From contig CP136066.1 in the NCBI GenBank assembly GCA_032622095.1, positions 183,868,716-183,932,715 on the forward strand: a DNA stretch of 64,000 nt, read 5' to 3'. This DNA is from Siphonodentalium dalli (Eukaryota; Mollusca; Scaphopoda; Gadilida; Siphonodentaliidae). Shown one piece after another: positions 1 through 12,097 of this stretch. Made by a program: the position numbers and the translations under genes. Below the pieces are notes generated by a model, which saw only the letters and a program-made list of their open reading frames with translations, had not been told where the DNA came from and did no database searches. Numbering within the stretch: position 1 is the stretch's first letter; every line of letters begins with the position of its first letter.

Positions 1-1041
1 ACACATTGATTGGAAAAAGAGCTTTGCTTTGAACAACACATTTATTGTTTGGTGTATCCATGTATTTAATGTTGCCACCTCCCTTGCGCACAAAACATGA
101 TCTTTTGATTGTCCCCTAATATCATGCACCACACACAGCATCATGAAATCTGCACCCTACACGGGATGGTGAATGGAAATGTTAATTATATGCATGCATA
201 ACAAATTTGTCGAGTCGTAAAACAAACTCAGCCTATAGTTTGATGATGAATGATGGTCTGTCCATCTTTGTCGCAAGCACGAAAACTCCAACATACATGT
301 ATTCAGAGCTTGACCAAATTTGGTTCAAGGCTTTTACTCAATTGTTGAATGAGTTTGAGTACCAGTCATGCCAAGTTTATTTTAGGAGTTATGAATCTCA
401 GATTGTTTTTCGAGTACCTACTTGTATTTTGTGACATAAACACAATGTAACTTCAACAGACATAATAAATGTTTTACCAAATTTGGTCCTCAAGCACACA
501 CTTCAACAAGCTACAACCTGGCCACAGCATCTCCATTGTGTACACTGCTTGTTTCCCATGCTGCAGCTAAAAAGTATACCAATAAGTGGCAAAATCTCTA
601 GCCTTAACTTTGAATTGAATATCACTAAATGCTCTATAAAGTTGGTTTTGTCAGAGCAGCTGTTTTACGCGTATGTTGATATATGATCACAAAATGTGCA
701 AAAATCCTCTGGATAACAACAGGCATCTTGAATTTTCAGGTCACATGATATAAATATTTGCATACTGTCCTATTATTATATAGCAAAACTTGTATGCAAG
801 GCATCAGTTTTCATACCTTTACCAGACATTAATATATCAATGAAACTTTTGTTTGAAATTTATTATTTGTGTGACAATCTAGTCCTTATATATTGTAACC
901 AGTAGATATCAGTGATACATTTATGTTTTTTGCCGCAACCTAAAACTAATGCAATGGCTACTGCAATTTTTCGTTCAATTTAAAAAAAAAAAAAACTTGA
1001 ACAGCTTCTGAAATTCGTCTCGGCTAAAATAGCTTCTGAAC
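1..1041. other. upstream intron sequence, nothing recognised
   Basis: AT-rich sequence with no exon-like open frame that continues the myosin tail. A run of 14 A lies at about 981-994. It is presumably intron upstream of the first visible exon. Confidence 0.4.
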
Positions 1042-1386
1042 AAGCCTGCAAATAGTGGGCTAGCATCATCATAATCACCCTCTGGGGACCTCATTCTGCT
1101 TAAGCCTCATCTTCTGGGAAGTATCTATAGTCTCAAATTAATTTTTCCTTTCTGGGCAGTTTCTATATTCCCTAATTAGCAGAAGATAAAATGCATAATT
1201 GAGGTGACTAATAGGTGATCATCATAAAATTCAATCTGATCCTAAGTCTCCCATAGCAGTTGAGGTCTAAGCAGAATGAGGTTACCAGAGGGTGAATTTT
1301 GTGATGCTATCCCGCATGATGGGCTAAATTCACCCTCTGTGGACCTCATTTTGCAAATGACAGACACACTATTTGCAGGTTTGTTC
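1042..1386. mobile_element. family E palindromic MITE (short form)
   Basis: The ends read AAGCCTGCAAATAGTG and CACTATTTGCAGG. Inside, copies of the arm AGAATGAGGTCCCCAGAGGG face each other. Family E recurs at about 15 places here and forms long foldbacks. Its class is not certain from the ends, but the inverted ends and variable centre suggest a non-autonomous DNA transposon. Confidence 0.7.
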
Positions 1387-1845
1387 ATGAAATTTCTTTT
1401 TTGCCTCGGTGTTTGGTTTCGGCTCAGGATGGGAATAAATGCTGATTATGGTGCTCATCAGAATCTTAGAGACATATTGTGGATTTATTTCATTCAAACA
1501 CAATCCCCATTGGAAGAATGTGGCATTGAACTAAGATTGTTGAAGATCCAACCACATCAGCTGTACCATTTCAGAGAACCAAATGGTTGAACTATGCACA
1601 AATGTAAATATTTATTCGAGACGCATTGTTGGGCATTAATTAATATTACAAATATGATTGCGCCAATAACAGTCACTGCATGTAATTCCTTTATAACAAT
1701 GATGCCATGTTCTGACTATTTGGATATCAAATTTATGAAAATAACTTAATATGGCATGATTATTCGTTATTCCATTTGGAAGACCTCAGTGGAGTGTATC
1801 ACATCACTTTAAATGGAACTCTGAAATCTTTGGTTTCCTTGACAG

Positions 1846-2035
1846 ATCAATTTGAGGCGATGACGGACGAGTTGGAGCGACGGCGAGAGGAGTGTCTACA
1901 GCTCAGAGCCCTTCTCGCGGAGAGCAGTATCAGCACTCATGCCATCGCTAAAGAATCGTACGGTGGCAATGACGAGATTGTTAATGAAGATCAAGAACTA
2001 GTGATGGCATATAAGACGCAGAGAGAACTCAACAG
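1846..2035 (+). CDS. MYO5: myosin V heavy chain, medial-tail exon (first exon in window)
   Basis: This exon codes for residues 1-64 of the 576-residue C-terminal part visible here. It includes DELERRREECLQLRALL and, near its end, DQELVMAYKTQRELNR, which match the late coiled-coil medial tail of class V myosins. The acceptor is the pyrimidine-rich TGGTTTCCTTGACAG ending at 1845; the donor is GTTAGT at 2036. It starts at codon position 2 and ends with two bases of an Arg codon, completed by the A at 26726. Charged heptad-like stretches suggest coiled coil. Everything 5' (motor, IQ motifs) lies outside the window. A small piggyBac-like element starts about 30 bp after the donor. Confidence 0.9.
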
Positions 2036-2067
2036 GTTAGTCAAGTCTTTTGTTATTTATGTTCTAA

Positions 2068-2197
2068 AGCCCTTTCAGTGCCAAGTCTGATTTTTGTATC
2101 AACCCATATTTCCTTGATCATTTTTCAAATGTATGGATTATAATAATGTGATACATTGATGGAAAGAGCTCTTAGCTCTTGGCACTGAAAGGGTTAA
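2068..2197. mobile_element. family K TTAA element, internally deleted
   Basis: The left end reads CCCTTTCAGTGCCAAG; the right end reads CTTGGCACTGAAAGGGTTAA. It matches both arms of the full palindromic copy at 48483-48697 but lacks most of the centre. The right TTAA (2194-2197) is also the left TTAA of the next element. Confidence 0.7.
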
Positions 2198-2448
2198 CCC
2201 TTCCATGACTGGAGCTTCCTGAATTTAGCGAAAATCCTGTGCCAATGCATTCTCTTGTATCTCACATTGGGAGCCTCACATATATAAGATAATACATTGG
2301 TCTAACAATATTTACCTTGACCTTGTAAGCAATTTATTCTCTTATATATGTGAGGCTCCCTATATGGGGGACTCGCATATATAAGAGAATGCACTGGCAC
2401 AGGATCTTTAATGCTGCACTTGCGCAGCTCCCGTCATGAAAGGGTTAA
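2194..2448. mobile_element. family A TTAA element (piggyBac-like MITE) with two hairpins
   Basis: It begins TTAACCCTTCCATGACTGGA and ends GTCATGAAAGGGTTAA. Two long hairpins built on ATTCTCTTATATATG and its complement sit inside, separated by a spacer close to TAACAATATTTACCTTGACC. The TTAA flanks and CCCTTY ends are the marks of piggyBac-type elements. There is no open frame of note. Confidence 0.75.
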
Positions 2449-2608
2449 CACTTTCTGTACTAAATTAGTATATACCCAAAAAGATGGTTAACCGGGAACA
2501 AATTGGTAAGAGAGTGATTTTGTTGTCAAAATACACAAGAGAGTCTTTAGTGCGATCAATCCACTAAATTCTGCTTTGGGAATTTTTTTTTATTCAAGAT
2601 GGCATTCA

Positions 2609-3773
2609 CAGGGTTTGCACGCATGTACTGGAAACTTGAAGTTACTGGAAATAGGAAAATAATACTGGAAAGTTATGGAAAAATCACTTCGCGATGTCTG
2701 AGTACTTGAATATACTGGAATCGGCCGATTTTAGGTAGCACCGGTCACTGGCACCGGTTGTTATTTTTCGTAACACCAGTAAAACACAATGCGTGCTTCC
2801 TGTTTGACCATTTATTTTCTTGTGTCTTATGTCTACAACACCGGTTTATAAATTTAGAATAGAAGTGTAGTTCAGCGCGAATTCTAGATGAATTATAAAT
2901 TTGTACATTACACAGTAATTTTAACACATTCAAACCATGTGCGGGAGGTGTGTTTTTCGCGAGAATTGGCTTGAGATTACCGAGTTTAGTGGATGGTTGG
3001 CTGCCGTCGATGGAGACTAAAAGTTGTAGTCTGAGTCCCGGCCCGTACTGCTAACGAGAAACGAAAGAAAATCAGTGAGGTTGAGGACCAGATTAAGGAA
3101 TTCCTCCAAGAACTTAAAAACTAAGTCCTCTAAATGATTCAATGATATTAAGCAGTGATGAAGATGTACATATGTTCAAACTAAAGGTTCTTGAGTTGAA
3201 ATCTTTCAATTATTTTATTAAATTGACATCACATAAAAATGTTACTTGAGTTAAACATGTACTAAACCGGTACACAGTGACTTAGCCAGAAATTGAAAAT
3301 TTGTGGCCGTAATTTATGCGACATATACCTTCACAATCATACAGGACAAAAATTACGCTTAACTTGAAAATGTATTAAACTGGTATATTTGCATGGTTTT
3401 GAGGTGCTGTTTATAGACAGTGACTTAAATATCACTGACATAATGAAGCCAACACGTGAATTATGATTAAAAAGGATGTTTGGGTGAGTTCATTGGATCA
3501 AATCTTGGTAAATTTTGGTGGCCGTAAGGAGGCGTAATACTGAAGTTGGGGGCCGTAGAGACTCCCGTCACCTCTCTGGCTAAGTCTGTGACAGTACGTA
3601 ACCCTAACCCTAAACATGGGATCGGGTAGAGTAGTCCTAACCCTAAACCTGGGATCGAGTAGAGTAGCCCTAACCCTAACCCTAATTCGCCATACTGGAA
3701 ATTCATAATATCAGTACTGGAAATATACTGGAATATACTGGAAAATGATTCTAGACAGGGTGTACGAACCCTG
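2609..3773. mobile_element. 1.16-kb element with CAGGGTTYGYAC ends
   Basis: The left end is CAGGGTTTGCACGCATG and the right end, read inward, is CAGGGTTCGTACACC. Both arms carry repeated TACTGGAA motifs. The flanking bases CATTCA (2603-2608 and 3774-3779) are a plausible target duplication. The inside contains no transposase-like frame but holds telomere-type repeats. It is probably a non-autonomous DNA transposon; the superfamily was not resolved. Confidence 0.6.
3598..3685. repeat. interstitial telomeric repeats (CCCTAA)n
   Basis: Three clusters of AACCCTAA repeats are separated by two similar spacers of the form ATGGGATCGGGTAGAGTAG. The array is short and degenerate and lies within the 1.16-kb element above. 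The motif is the common animal telomere repeat. Confidence 0.8.
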
Positions 3774-4039
3774 CATTCAACATGGTTGTCTATATGACAT
3801 TAATCATTGTATGATATCTGGGTGCCCAAATGTCCAGAATTAATTGATGTATGAGACCCTGCTTTATCTCTTGTGAGATATACTTTATAGAGAATTTGTA
3901 CTTCATCTGATCATAAGTTTTTTCTCTTATACTCTGCAACTATTCTTCCTCACATAATTAGAGTCTTTGTGTGCTCTTATAGGATTAGCTATTTTTTTTT
4001 TTTTTTTTTATTCGATTTTGGGACAGACATTCTACAGAT

Positions 4040-4440
4040 ATGCATTGTTTGTGTATATTTTCATTTATTACTAATTTCGTACTAATTACTGCACCTAGCG
4101 CAGAAATTCAGTATTTTCCTATACAGACAGCCATCTTTGACGCCATCTTGAATTGGGAATTTTCCCCAAAGCAGATTTTGGGTATGTTGTTCTGCAAACA
4201 AATGAGACAAATGGCTTCTTTGCCAATTTATTCTGGGTCTAACCGCCTGATGACCACACTATATGGATTTTCCCGCTCAGTTATAAAAGTATACATCGGA
4301 CTGGTCTATTATCTATCAAGAGGATGATCAGGAAATATTAGTAGACGACTGATAATACAAGTGCAAAAGGATTCCTATTCATTAGTGGGAAATGTTCAGA
4401 TTCGTCGATGAGCATTTTGTAAAGAAAGGGTTTTTCGTCA
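4040..4440. repeat. family S-related dispersed repeat, degraded
   Basis: Segments such as AAAGTATACATCGGACTGG and GTGGGAAATGTTCAGAT match the elements at 40855-41115 and 57485-57745. A run of about 19 T lies just before it, at about 3991-4009. Confidence 0.5.
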
Positions 4441-4689
4441 TTAACCCTTCCAAGACTGGAGTTTCTGGAAATTTTGGCAAAAATCCTGTGCCAATACATT
4501 CTCTTATATATGAGAGTCTCCCATATGTAGCCTCAATTATATAAGAGAATACATTGGCCTAACAATATTTACCTTGACCTTGTAAGCCAGTGAATTCTCC
4601 TGTATATGGGAGATTCACATATATAAGAGAATGCATTGGCACAGGATCTGTATGCTGCACCAGTGCAGCTCCCATTATTAAAAGATTAA
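4441..4689. mobile_element. family A TTAA element
   Basis: TTAACCCTTCCAAGACTGGA on the left; a decayed right end (TTAAAAGATTAA). Both internal hairpins are present. Confidence 0.7.
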
Positions 4690-5159
4690 ACTCGTCACTA
4701 ACTCAACTAAATCGCACATTCTTACATAAAGGGACTCAAGGTCTTTAATGTGGGTTCATACGAAATAGCATTGACTTTAATTTTCGTTAATTAATAACTC
4801 TCCAGTAATTAAATTTCACATGCCAAAACCATTGTTATGTAAACATTACTGTTACATTGGAATTATCGATAAAAGTCCAATTTAGTCTTATAAAATACCA
4901 AAGTTTAATAAAAAATTGACGATGGAAAAAGGTCAAACAAATGAAAAATATTCTGAAAATCATATTCAGACTAAATTAACTTACTACATGATTAGCAATG
5001 TTTGTTGACAAATTACTGTAACAATTTTGTTTACATAACAATAGTTTCAAAACGCAAAATTTCTTTATTAGAGAACTATCAATAATGTATATAGAATTTC
5101 TCCATGTTCTTCTGAGTGGTGATGTTTTTACAGACATTTATATTTTTTTGCACAGTTAC

Positions 5160-5377
5160 CAACTGCGAGTGCTGTAGGGACCTCGCATGTCTCCTATAGG
5201 GAGCCTTGCATATATAATAGAATACATTGGCCTAACAATATTTGCCATGACCTTGTAAGCCTGTGCATTCTCTCATATATGCGAGATTACCTATGGGAGA
5301 CTCGAATATATACGAGAATGCACTGGCACAGGATCTTTAATGCTGCACCAGCCCAGCTCCCTTCATGAAAGGATTAA
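5160..5377. mobile_element. family A TTAA element, left-truncated
   Basis: The hairpin pair and the right end CTTCATGAAAGGATTAA are present; the left terminus is missing. Confidence 0.65.
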
Positions 5378-5473
5378 TAGGAAGGTATTCAAGGAGGCAA
5401 TTTAACCATACAGTGAAATATGAGGGACCCTATACCTTACTGGTATTTAAATTCATGCAGTCTATTTTTCCCT

Positions 5474-5530
5474 CAGTTTTGAATTCGCGCACTTTAAATT
5501 GGTGCATCTATCTGCGCGAATTCAAAACTG
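5474..5530. repeat. 18-bp perfect inverted repeat
   Basis: CAGTTTTGAATTCGCGCA at 5474-5491 is exactly complementary to 5513-5530, with a 21-nt loop. No known element was recognised around it. Confidence 0.8.
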
Positions 5531-6270
5531 ACAAAAAGTCTTGGATCTGATGTCAGTTTAAGATCTTAGTTGTTTTTGAAGATATATGTGTATATTAAAC
5601 ACGATCACAGCAGATTTACATCATGTAGAACATAGCTGCATGCACCATCATTTTGTTACGATGATGGATGTTATATGCTCCAAATAATAATTATGATATT
5701 GATATAGTTATGGAGTGGAAATCAATGAAGTGAACTCCAAAACAGAAAACCACAACCGTGAAGGCAACTGACTGCAGAAAAATTGCTACATTCTTCCAGT
5801 GAAAATAGTGTTTGGATACAAACTTCTTAAGTTTTATTCACTGAAATAAGTACACAATGTGTCTTTAAAACACTCTGAAGCTACAGTCTGATTAACATTC
5901 TTTTAGCTAAACTAAACCCTGCTGTGGATAGCATGCCTCCTGGGATGCAATAAGCAACCCAAGGCAAGGAGGAACAACTCTCAATTTTAAGTGTTTTTGA
6001 ACATTCTAAAAAACACAAAAGGATAATGCGTGACCCCTTGCTGCGTGACCCCTGCATATAATATTGCATATCTCATTTGTGCTTACTGGAGTTTGTCTGC
6101 ACTGCGATAATATTGATATTGTGTAAGCAAAAAAATATCTCAACACTGGATGGTTTGAATAATGATTCCTGTGCTGTACTAATATGAGTTCCATGTAGCT
6201 GTTATAGGCCATTAAAACAAATACTTGTGTTCTCCATATATGGAAATTTGGAAGAGGCAGGATTTTTGTC
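5531..6270. other. intron sequence, nothing recognised
   Basis: AT-rich, with no supported exon. A short doublet, GCGTGACCCC, occurs at about 6027 and 6044. Confidence 0.4.
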
Positions 6271-6665
6271 CCCCAACATTCCGTCGGAGGACAATATTAG
6301 TGACCCTTGTCCATGCGTCTGTCTATGTGTGCATCTAGAACTTTGTCCGAGCCTGTATTCTGTCATTTTCTGGTAAATTTTTTTGGAACTTTGTGCATAT
6401 ATCAACCAGCATGGGAACTTGGGCACCTGCGATTATGAGTTCGTTCGGACTAATTTTGACAGAGTTATTGCCATTTTTCAACATAGAATCGTACATCCTG
6501 AGATGTATCTTTTGTCCGAGCCTGTATTCTGTCATTTTCCAGTCATTTTTGTTTAACTTGGCACAGATGTCAACCAGCATAGGAACCTGCGCACCTGTGC
6601 TTTTCAGCTCAGTCAGAATCATTTTGGCAGAGTAATTACCATTTTTCGACATAGAAATGTTTTAT
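6270..6665. repeat. family H tandem units (two copies)
   Basis: Two units of about 170 bp share TTTGTCCGAGCCTGTATTCT, ATCAACCAGCATGGGAAC and a final GTTATTGCCATTTTTC. They are related to the array at 7700-8460. The open frames on both strands here come from the repeat and are not genes. Confidence 0.7.
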
Positions 6666-7695
6666 GTTTTTTATTTTAGAGTTTTTGACCCTTTCTCTAC
6701 ACATTGATGATGTGCAACATATTTGGTGAATATGCACTTCGTATCATATTGGGTTAATCAATTCCTCCTACAGATTGTAGTATAGGGATCTGAAACCCAT
6801 AAATAAAACCTGCACTTTCGTTGGGAGGGCATTATTTTATTATTATTTTTTCTAAGGATTCTGGAAGACAATGGATGTATGAACAATTTAAATATTTTAT
6901 GAAATAATATGCTACAGTTTTTTCAAGAAATTTATAAAAATCTATATTCCAATGCCTTTCAGCTATTCTATCTTAAGAAACATATCTAAATTTCTAATTT
7001 GTGCATAAATTAGAGATTGAGTTTTGAACTTTTGGAAGTTTTTGATGAAGCCCTCTTTGGCTAATGAGGGAGGGGCCAGGGATACAGTATGTTATTTAGA
7101 TGGCCTAAGTTGTATAGTAATTGCCCTTTTTAGACCACATAGAAACATAATGATGCGATATTATTTTTGGTGTGTATTCCCGTGACATCCAGTTTTTAAG
7201 ATAACGACAATTCATGACATGCCTTGAGGTAATTATCCCAGAGATACTTTTCTGGTGGCAACCTACAGCGGTACATAGACAATGAACCACCTCATGTGAG
7301 GTCAGATGATACCGATACTGGGATTTAGAATACTGGTTTCTTTACTTTTGCCCTGGGCAACATTGATAGTCGCCAATGCAATCCACTGGAAAGTAAATAA
7401 TTACTTTTACTTCTATACACTTATGACATTTTTCGACAACCATCAATGAAAGCCACATATAATGTATAAAGCTCTTAATTACATTATAGTCTATATTAAT
7501 TGCTGGAAAGAGTAGTCTCAAAATGTAGATGTATCTGCGTTTTTCAGTTTAAAAATATTTACTTAAATTATGTATTATCGAAACGTCAATGAAATTTTTT
7601 TAAGTGGCCATTCTGTGTAATCCACTTCTCCAAACAGGTGATCACTGCTCGAACACTGATGTTTACTTAGCAAAGTGTCATTGCAGAGGATTCTA
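6666..7695. other. intron sequence, nothing recognised
   Basis: AT-rich with no exon, inverted repeat or tandem repeat that I could support. Confidence 0.35.
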
Positions 7696-8480
7696 CCTAG
7701 TTATACCCCCCGCAACGAAGTTAGGTGGGGTATACTGGAGTCAGCTTGTCCGTCCGTCGTCCGTCCGTGGACACAAATTTGTCCGGAGTTTTTCTCAGTC
7801 GTTTTTTGATTAATTTCCGTGAAACTTGGCACAGACATCAACCACGATGGGAACCTGTCCACCTGCGATTATGACGTCTGTCAGACTTTTTTTTGGTGGA
7901 GTTATCCCCCCTTTTTCGACTTAGAAAATTTTCGCAACATGTATACTTTTGTCCGAGCTTTTATTCCTACATTTTTCAGTCCATTTTTAAAAAACGTGGC
8001 ACATATATTTAGTACCATAGGAACTTGTGCACCTGCGATTATGACGTCTGTCCGCCATTTTTTGGTGGAGTTATCCCCCTTTTTCGACTTAGAAACTTTT
8101 TTTGCAACATGCATAATTTTGTCCGAGCTTTTATTCCTACATTTTTCGGTCAATGTTTTTTAATCTTGGCACTGATATTTAGTACCATGGGAACCTGTGC
8201 ACCTGCGATTATGATGTCTGTCCGACATTTTTTGTGTGGAGTTATTCCCCTTTTTCGACTTAGAAATTTGTTCGCAACATACATAATTTTGTCCAAGCTT
8301 TTATTCCTACATTTTTCGGTCAATATTAATATCCAAAGATTAGGGTTATGGTTGTACACCTGCAATGGGAACTGTTATTTTATTATTTTAACTAAATGTT
8401 TACTGACATGTGAAACATCTTAGTATTTTAAAAACAGGGGGGTATCCTTAGTCCCATTGGGACAGTCACACCTCTAGTTT
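7696..8480. repeat. family H element with about three 170-bp tandem units
   Basis: It starts with ATACCCCCCGCAACGAAG and a GTCCGTCCGTCGTCCGTC tract and ends near CAGGGGGGTATCCTTAG. Between lie tandem units with TGGGAACCTGT, CACCTGCGATTATGA and TCCGAGCTTTTATTCCTAC. The pattern GGGGTATACTGG plus GTCCGTCC is a widespread invertebrate dispersed repeat. The 114-132-codon frames it creates are not conserved between units in a gene-like way. Confidence 0.7.
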
Positions 8481-8846
8481 AAGTGAGTGATTTCCAGCTC
8501 ACAAGATTGTCATACCATGGAAAATCAATATTTTGATATGCCCATTACTTTTAAATGTGGGACATAGTATGTTTTTGTTCTGTCCGTCCATTCATCTTGT
8601 CGTCTGTCTGTTCATATTTTGTTTCTGGATGCTAACTTTAGTTCTACTGAACTGAATTGAATGAAATTTGGTATGTAGGTTCACTACCACAAAATACAGG
8701 TTAAGTTTGAATTTGGGGTCCGATCGCCCATTGAAAATCTTCATTTTTGCCTGCTATTCAATTCCAATTGTTCAATCCAAAATAATTCTTCTAAATGATT
8801 CCCATTGATTGAATTTGTAGGTATGTTCAACTAATACGTTCAACTG
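8481..8846. repeat. degraded dispersed repeat of the GTCCGTCC type
   Basis: It contains CTGTCCGTCCATTCATC, TGAAATTTGGTATGTAGGT and ACAGGTTAAGTTTGAATTTG, phrases that recur at 20.2-21.7, 34.6-35.2, 41.5-41.7, 44.5-44.8, 52.9-53.1 and 55.4-55.6 kb. It is an old family of unknown class. Confidence 0.5.
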
Positions 8847-9146
8847 ATCTATAGTCTCAAATTAACATTGCTTTTAGTGACTTTTTCCCTTTTGGAAAGT
8901 TTCTAATCCCTAATTTGGAGAAGATTAAATGCATAATCGAGATGACTAATGGGTGAAACATCACCAACTTCTACTGGGAAAATTCAATCTGATCATATGT
9001 CTCTCATAGCAGTTGAGGCCTAAGCAGAATGAGGTTCCCAGAGGGTGAACTTGGTGATGACAGCCCGCTAAGCGAGATAGCATCACTAAATTCACCCTCT
9101 GGGGACCTCATTCTGCAAATGACAGACATACTATCTATGCTATCTG
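8847..9146. mobile_element. family E element, left-truncated
   Basis: It keeps the central segment (TATAGTCTCAAATTAACATT, GATTAAATGCATAATCGAG), one foldback and an end GACAGACATACTATCT. Confidence 0.6.
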
Positions 9147-9152
9147 CTTAAA

Positions 9153-9902
9153 TTAAAGATAAGGGCAGCCTTCATCGTGGGTGTAGCTTTAAAATAGTCA
9201 CATTTGCTAAAACCGCCATAAACAGAAATAATACTATATAATAGACAGATGTTGTTCTTATATCAATCATAAATATCGTGTAAATTGCTTGTTATTGTCA
9301 CGTTTGTATGCTTTGTTATATAACAAACTTCAAAAACTTTACAGAAAATGTTCCGTTGCACTGTGTTGTTGGCGCCATCAACAATCTCATTCAAATCACA
9401 CCAAATTTTATTTTTATCATCAACCCATTCTACCCGATGTCAGTTCAAAATTCAGATAATCTATGTTACTTCTTGATTGCGAAATGATCAGACGAAAAAC
9501 GTGTACATAATTTAATAGTTCTTGCAAAGAGATGAATATTTTTCAATCCAGTTAGTATTTCTCCTAACATATATATGGTAATACATACCAAATAAGGAAT
9601 TTACCATAGGATAGTGTTGTGAGTTGCAAGTTGTTGATGCACCAAATTAGGTGTTTTACAACCGATGTACAATGCGCGTGAATCTAAATAAGGAAATGAT
9701 GCAATATCATGTCTCTGCAAATGAACAATTCACTGCCCTTTTGTCAACCTGCATTTTCTGACACAAAGCGTGTTTTATGAATAATATCGCATTCATATCA
9801 TCATTATGCTATTCTATTAGTATATTCATGAGTTAATTATCATATTTTGATAAATGTTATTTCTAAATTATAACCTACAATGAAGGCTGCCAGTCCCTTT
9901 AA
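9153..9902. mobile_element. family L TTAA element (750 bp)
   Basis: The left end reads TTAAAGATAAGGGCAGCCTT; the right end, read inward, is TTAAAGGGACTGGCAGCCTT. The flanks are TTAA, and the right one is shared with the next element. The inner arms ATAGTCACATTTGCTAAAAC and the GTTATTGTCA block recur at 17.7 and 56.5 kb. There is no transposase frame. Confidence 0.65.
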
Positions 9903-10249
9903 CCCTTTACCCAACAAACCGGCCAAAAACGCCCAAGTAAAGCTTCAACAGCCTAAAATATCTTTGGTCTGTCTCAATAACACCATACAAATATGGATAT
10001 CATTGGAACCGGTTCATTGACCACATTGTGATGGTTACAGTTATGCCCTGTGCCAATGCCATAGGTCGCCTCGCATATATAAGAGAATGCATTGGCCTAA
10101 AAAAAATCTTTTTTTAACACTTTTTACCATTTTTTCTTACATTCTTTAACATTTTTATAAAAAAAATTCTTACATTTTTTTACAATTTTTATAATATTTT
10201 TCTACATTCTTTGACAATTTTATCATTTTTAATATGTGTTAAGGGTTAA
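9899..10249. mobile_element. family C TTAA element
   Basis: It begins TTAACCCTTTACCCAACAAA, contains AAGCTTCAACAGCCTAAAAT and the shared hairpin module, and ends GTTAAGGGTTAA. The right half is shortened compared with 29776-30165 and 34206-34605. Confidence 0.7.
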
Positions 10250-10339
10250 CTGAGCATCCCAGACAATGAAGAATATTTTATGCTAAATCAGGAACCAGCA
10301 TCGAGAATTCAAATTGGGAGAAGTCACTTCTCCCTGTTA

Positions 10340-10490
10340 CAGTAGTGCCCTAAATAATCGACTCCTTAACCGCAGCAGAATTAGTGAGAGCTTTCCGATG
10401 AATGGCAACAAGCCATATTTCCGACTAAATCCTGAAACATTACCCATAATACTGCTGTGGTTAAGGAGTCGATTAGTTAGGGCATTACTG
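10340..10490. mobile_element. family D palindromic MITE (mariner-like)
   Basis: The ends are CAGTAGTGCCC and GGGCATTACTG, flanked by TA. The body is a foldback around GAGAGCTTTCCGATGAATGG. It lies inside the family Q repeat. One arm is partly deleted. Confidence 0.75.
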
Positions 10491-10633
10491 TAGTTTATTA
10501 GGGAGAAATGGCCTGTTATCAGGGGGAAGTCATAAATTCTGAAGCTAGATTTACTCTCTAACATCACCTTTGTGTGATCCACTAAAAATACAAGATACTG
10601 TATAGTGAGTAAATACACTTCAAACATGTTGTT

Positions 10634-10913
10634 TTAACCTTTTGAGTGCCAGGTCCGATTTTTGTATCAACCCATATACCCTGTGCCAATGCATTCTCTT
10701 ATATATGCGAGTCGACCATAGGTCGCCTCGCATATATAAGAGAATGCATTGGCCTAACAATTTTTCATCATTTGTTATTATTTTTTCCAATTTTAATAAT
10801 TTTTTAAATATCTATAAAAAACAAAAAACAAAAAATAATATTTTTTTTAGGGCCGATTTTACAGACCGTAAATTAGGGCTGATGAGATCGGCCCCTGGCA
10901 CTGAAAGGGTTAA
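10634..10913. mobile_element. family B TTAA element with one hairpin module
   Basis: It begins TTAACCTTTTGAGTGCCAGG and ends CCTGGCACTGAAAGGGTTAA. The inner hairpin (ATTCTCTTATATATGCGAG and complement, loop GACCATAGGTC) is the one found in families A, C and P. It is nested in family Q. Confidence 0.75.
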
Positions 10914-11077
10914 AATATGTACAGTGGTATGACACAGAAGTCACTTCTCTCCAGGACGAAAATAGGGAGAAGTGGCACATTTTATGGAGATGTCTCACAA
11001 GTCGCCCTCAAGGATGGTCCCTGGCCAAAAGTACATGTTTATAACTAAATAGCAGAATACATTCAGGATACAAGGAG

Positions 11078-11323
11078 TTAACCTTTTCATGAAATTTGAT
11101 AAAAACCCTGTGCCAATGCATTCTCTAACATATATGCGAGTATAGGCAGCCTCGCATATATACGAGAATACATTGACCTAATAATATTTGCCTTCACCTT
11201 GTAAGCCAGTGCATTCTCATTTATATGTGAGGCTTCCTATGGGAGACTCGCATATTTATAAGAGAATGCCCCAGCACCAGGTCTTTAATACTGCACTAGC
11301 ACCGCTCCCCCATGAAGGGTTAA
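11078..11323. mobile_element. family A TTAA element
   Basis: TTAACCTTTTCATGAAATTT on the left; CCCCCATGAAGGGTTAA on the right. Both hairpins are present. Confidence 0.7.
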
Positions 11324-11657
11324 AATTAGCATTACACAGCGGATCCTTGATTTTAGACAGCAATGCAATGCCCCCCCTCCCCTCCTCTCTCTCAATTTTT
11401 TTTATATTTTTTTTTACATGAAGGGTTAAATGTTGATTCGGATCATTGACAATATTGCAGTACACTGTTTAATTGGTATGAAGTTTGTATGCTAAAGGTT
11501 ACATTTGATTTAACAAACAGTAGAGAACAAACAAAATAAGATAAATATTTGCTTGACTTCACATGCCCTATTATTCTTACTTACTTGAGTAAGTAGATAG
11601 ATAAATTTGTTCAGTACAGACCAATTTCTCTTGTATAATGTAGGGGTTATCAAATAT

Positions 11658-12097
11658 CAAGCCTGAAAATAGTGTGTCTGTCATTTGCAGAATGAGGTCC
11701 CCAGAGGGTGAATTTAGTAATTCTGTCCTGCACGGTGGGCTAGCATCACCAAATTCACCCTCTGGGAACGTCATTCTGCTTAGGCCTCAATTGCTATGGG
11801 GAGACCTACGATCAGATTGAAGTTCCTGAGTTGAAGTTCACCAATTAGTCACCTAGATTATGCATTTTATCTTCTGCAAATTAGAGGATATAGAAACTGA
11901 AGAGAAGAGGAAAAAGTAACTACATGTATAACAATGTTAATTTGAGACTATAGATACTATAGAAGATGAGGCCAAAGCAAAATGAGGTTCATATGAGTGA
12001 ATTTGATGATGCTAGCCCGCCGTGGGGGATAGCTTCACTAAATTCACCCTCTCAGGACCTCATTCTGCAAATGACAGACACAATATTTGCAGGCTTG
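11658..12097. mobile_element. family E element, full-length form
   Basis: It runs from CAAGCCTGAAAATAGTGTGT to TTTGCAGGCTTG. Two foldbacks flank a centre with GGAGACCTACGATCAGATTG and GATACTATAGAAGATGAGG. Confidence 0.75.

Larger units (their letters stand above)
10262..11040. repeat. family Q repeat, host of two nested insertions
   Basis: It runs from CAAATTGGGAGAAGTCACTT to GGAGAAGTGGCACATTTTAT and onward to about 11040. It is interrupted by a mariner-like palindrome (10340-10490) and a piggyBac-like element (10634-10913). The uninterrupted order of blocks is the same as at 50395-51160. Confidence 0.65.

Noticed and set aside
3467-3706. 79-codon minus-strand frame with GLGLGL repeats
   Set aside because: Translation of telomere-type repeats.
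6335-8423. Overlapping frames of 80-132 codons on both strands
   Set aside because: All come from family H tandem units; frames shift between units and match nothing known.
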